The position numbers and the translations under genes were made by a program. DNA of 5,051 bases from an uncultured Atopobiaceae bacterium. GTDB lineage: Bacteria > Actinomycetota > Coriobacteriia > Coriobacteriales > Atopobiaceae. The DNA lies in NCBI GenBank assembly GCA_944321005.1, contig CALUJT010000165.1:1-5051 (forward strand), in the 5' to 3' direction. Shown piece by piece: positions 4,231 to 5,051 of the stretch; position 1 is the stretch's first letter; each line of letters starts with the position of its first letter. The notes under the pieces are model-generated. The model saw only the letters and a program-made list of their open reading frames with translations, had not been told where the DNA came from and made no database searches.

Positions 4231-5051
4231 AAACCCTCCCGTCCTCGACGGAGACCACGGTGTCGGCGATGCGCATCGTGGACGGCCTGTGAGAGACGAG
4301 AAGGACCGTCCGCCCGGCGCGCTCCTCGGCAAGGGAGCGCAGGATGACGGCCTCGTTCAGGCTGTCTAGATTGCTCGTGGGCTCGTCGAGCAGCATGAAC
4401 GGGGCGTCGTGCAGGAAGGCTCGCGCGAGTCCCAGGCGCTGGCGCTCGCCGCCGGAGAGGGTGTCCCCGAGCTCGCCGACCGGCGTGTCGTAGCCCTGGG
4501 GCAGGCTCATCACGAAGTCGTAGACCGAGGCCTTGCGGCAGGCGTCCTCGATCTCTTCGTCCGTGGCGTCGAGCCGCGCGATGCGCAGGTTGTTGCGGAT
4601 GCTGTCGTGGAAGAGGTGGGTCTCCTGCGTGACGAGGGACTCAAGCTCGCGCAGGTTGGCCGTGTCCACGTGCCGGACGTCGCGCCCGGAGACGGAGACG
4701 CTCCCCTCGTCCGCGTCCCAGAACCGCATGAAGAGGCGCAGCAGCGTGGACTTGCCGGAGCCGGAGCGCCCGGTGATGCCCACCACCCTGCCTACGGGGG
4801 CCTCGAGCGAGACGTCATCGAGCACGCGTTCTTCTCCGTAGGAGAAGCCCACGTGGCTCGCGGCGGCGCCGTCAAAGTCCACGTGCTTCTCGCCCGCGAC
4901 CTCCGGGGTTACCGGATCCTCGTCCAGGATGGCGAGCACGCGCTCCCCCGCCGCGAGGGTGGGCTGCAGCGTGGAGCCCAGGTTCGCGAGCGCCACCACC
5001 GGGCCGAACGAGCTCATGAGCGCGAGCACGGGGATGAGCACCCCGTCAAAG
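4226..5051 (-). CDS. ABC transporter, fused permease/ATP-binding protein (exporter fold), C-terminal half
   Basis: The gene enters from beyond the right edge, with no stop up to base 5051, so only about 274 C-terminal residues are seen. Numbering from the codon at 5041, residues 1-35 are the last transmembrane helix and coupling segment of a type IV (exporter-fold) permease, ending ANLGSTLQPTLAAGERVLAILDE. The nucleotide-binding domain follows: Walker A GRSGSGKST (91-99), Q-loop Gln139, signature LSGGERQR (195-202), Walker B FMLLDE (215-220), D-loop SNLD (223-226) and switch His251. All catalytic elements are present, so it should be an active ATPase, working as a homodimer or with a partner encoded upstream outside the window. 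The pattern fits the CydC/YbtPQ-like branch; the substrate cannot be told. A siderophore, heme or thiol compound would suit the neighbours, but this is a guess. Its TGA overlaps the next gene's ATG. Confidence 0.93.
   Translation of the reverse strand, partial: FDGVLIPVLALMSSFGPVVALANLGSTLQPTLAAGERVLAILDEDPVTPEVAGEKHVDFDGAAASHVGFSYGEERVLDDVSLEAPVGRVVGITGRSGSGKSTLLRLFMRFWDADEGSVSVSGRDVRHVDTANLRELESLVTQETHLFHDSIRNNLRIARLDATDEEIEDACRKASVYDFVMSLPQGYDTPVGELGDTLSGGERQRLGLARAFLHDAPFMLLDEPTSNLDSLNEAVILRSLAEERAGRTVLLVSHRPSTMRIADTVVSVEDGRVS

Noticed and set aside
3871..4332. Longer version of the DUF454 protein starting at 4332
   Set aside because: The extension is out-of-frame overlap with the YgbA-like gene; the family begins at the ATG at 3870, which has its own ribosome binding site and ATGA overlap.

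Overview
The window is GC-rich, with tight gene packing and long spurious antisense reading frames. Together with the gene content this suggests a high-GC anaerobic or microaerophilic Gram-positive bacterium. My best guess is Actinomycetota of the class Coriobacteriia (Olsenella/Atopobium-like); this is an inference from gene style, not a proven placement.

Layout. The left edge (1-375, + strand) carries the C-terminal DNA-binding end of an AraC-family regulator. Everything else is on the minus strand and reads right to left. From the right edge: (a) the C-terminal half of a fused permease/ATPase ABC transporter (4226-5051), a YgbA-like cysteine-rich protein of the 'nitrous oxide-stimulated promoter' family (3867-4229) and a YbaN/DUF454 inner-membrane protein (3484-3870), joined by two successive ATGA stop/start overlaps, so almost certainly one operon; (b) a 108-bp gap holding two REP-like palindromes; (c) a small membrane-anchored protein with a Cys-rich linker and a heavy-metal-associated (HMA) domain (3010-3375); (d) a 145-bp gap that probably holds the ahpC control region; (e) the peroxiredoxin ahpC (2301-2864); (f) a 575-residue flavoprotein (495-2222) with the parts of AhpF in reversed order: thioredoxin-reductase-like core first, AhpF N-terminal double-thioredoxin-fold domain last.

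How the genes work together. AhpC and the permuted AhpF-like reductase form a complete two-gene peroxide-reduction system: NAD(P)H to FAD to the core CATC disulfide to the C-terminal CTMC disulfide to AhpC to peroxide. A GC-rich hairpin in the 78-bp gap between them may set their expression ratio. The surrounding genes (HMA metal-binding protein, YgbA-like protein linked in enterobacteria to the nitric oxide response, exporter-fold ABC transporter, AraC regulator of the type often linked to iron acquisition) suggest a shared theme of metal handling and oxidative or nitrosative stress. This is inferred from neighbourhood only.

Most interesting points: the domain-permuted AhpF with a 15-bp coding tandem repeat at its N-terminus; a family of palindromes based on GGGAC/GTCCC flanked by TGACA/TGTCA, one apparent degenerate copy of which overlaps the start of the ygbA-like gene; and the HMA protein with a FeoB-associated-type membrane anchor. 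No RNA genes, insertion sequences or CRISPR arrays were seen.
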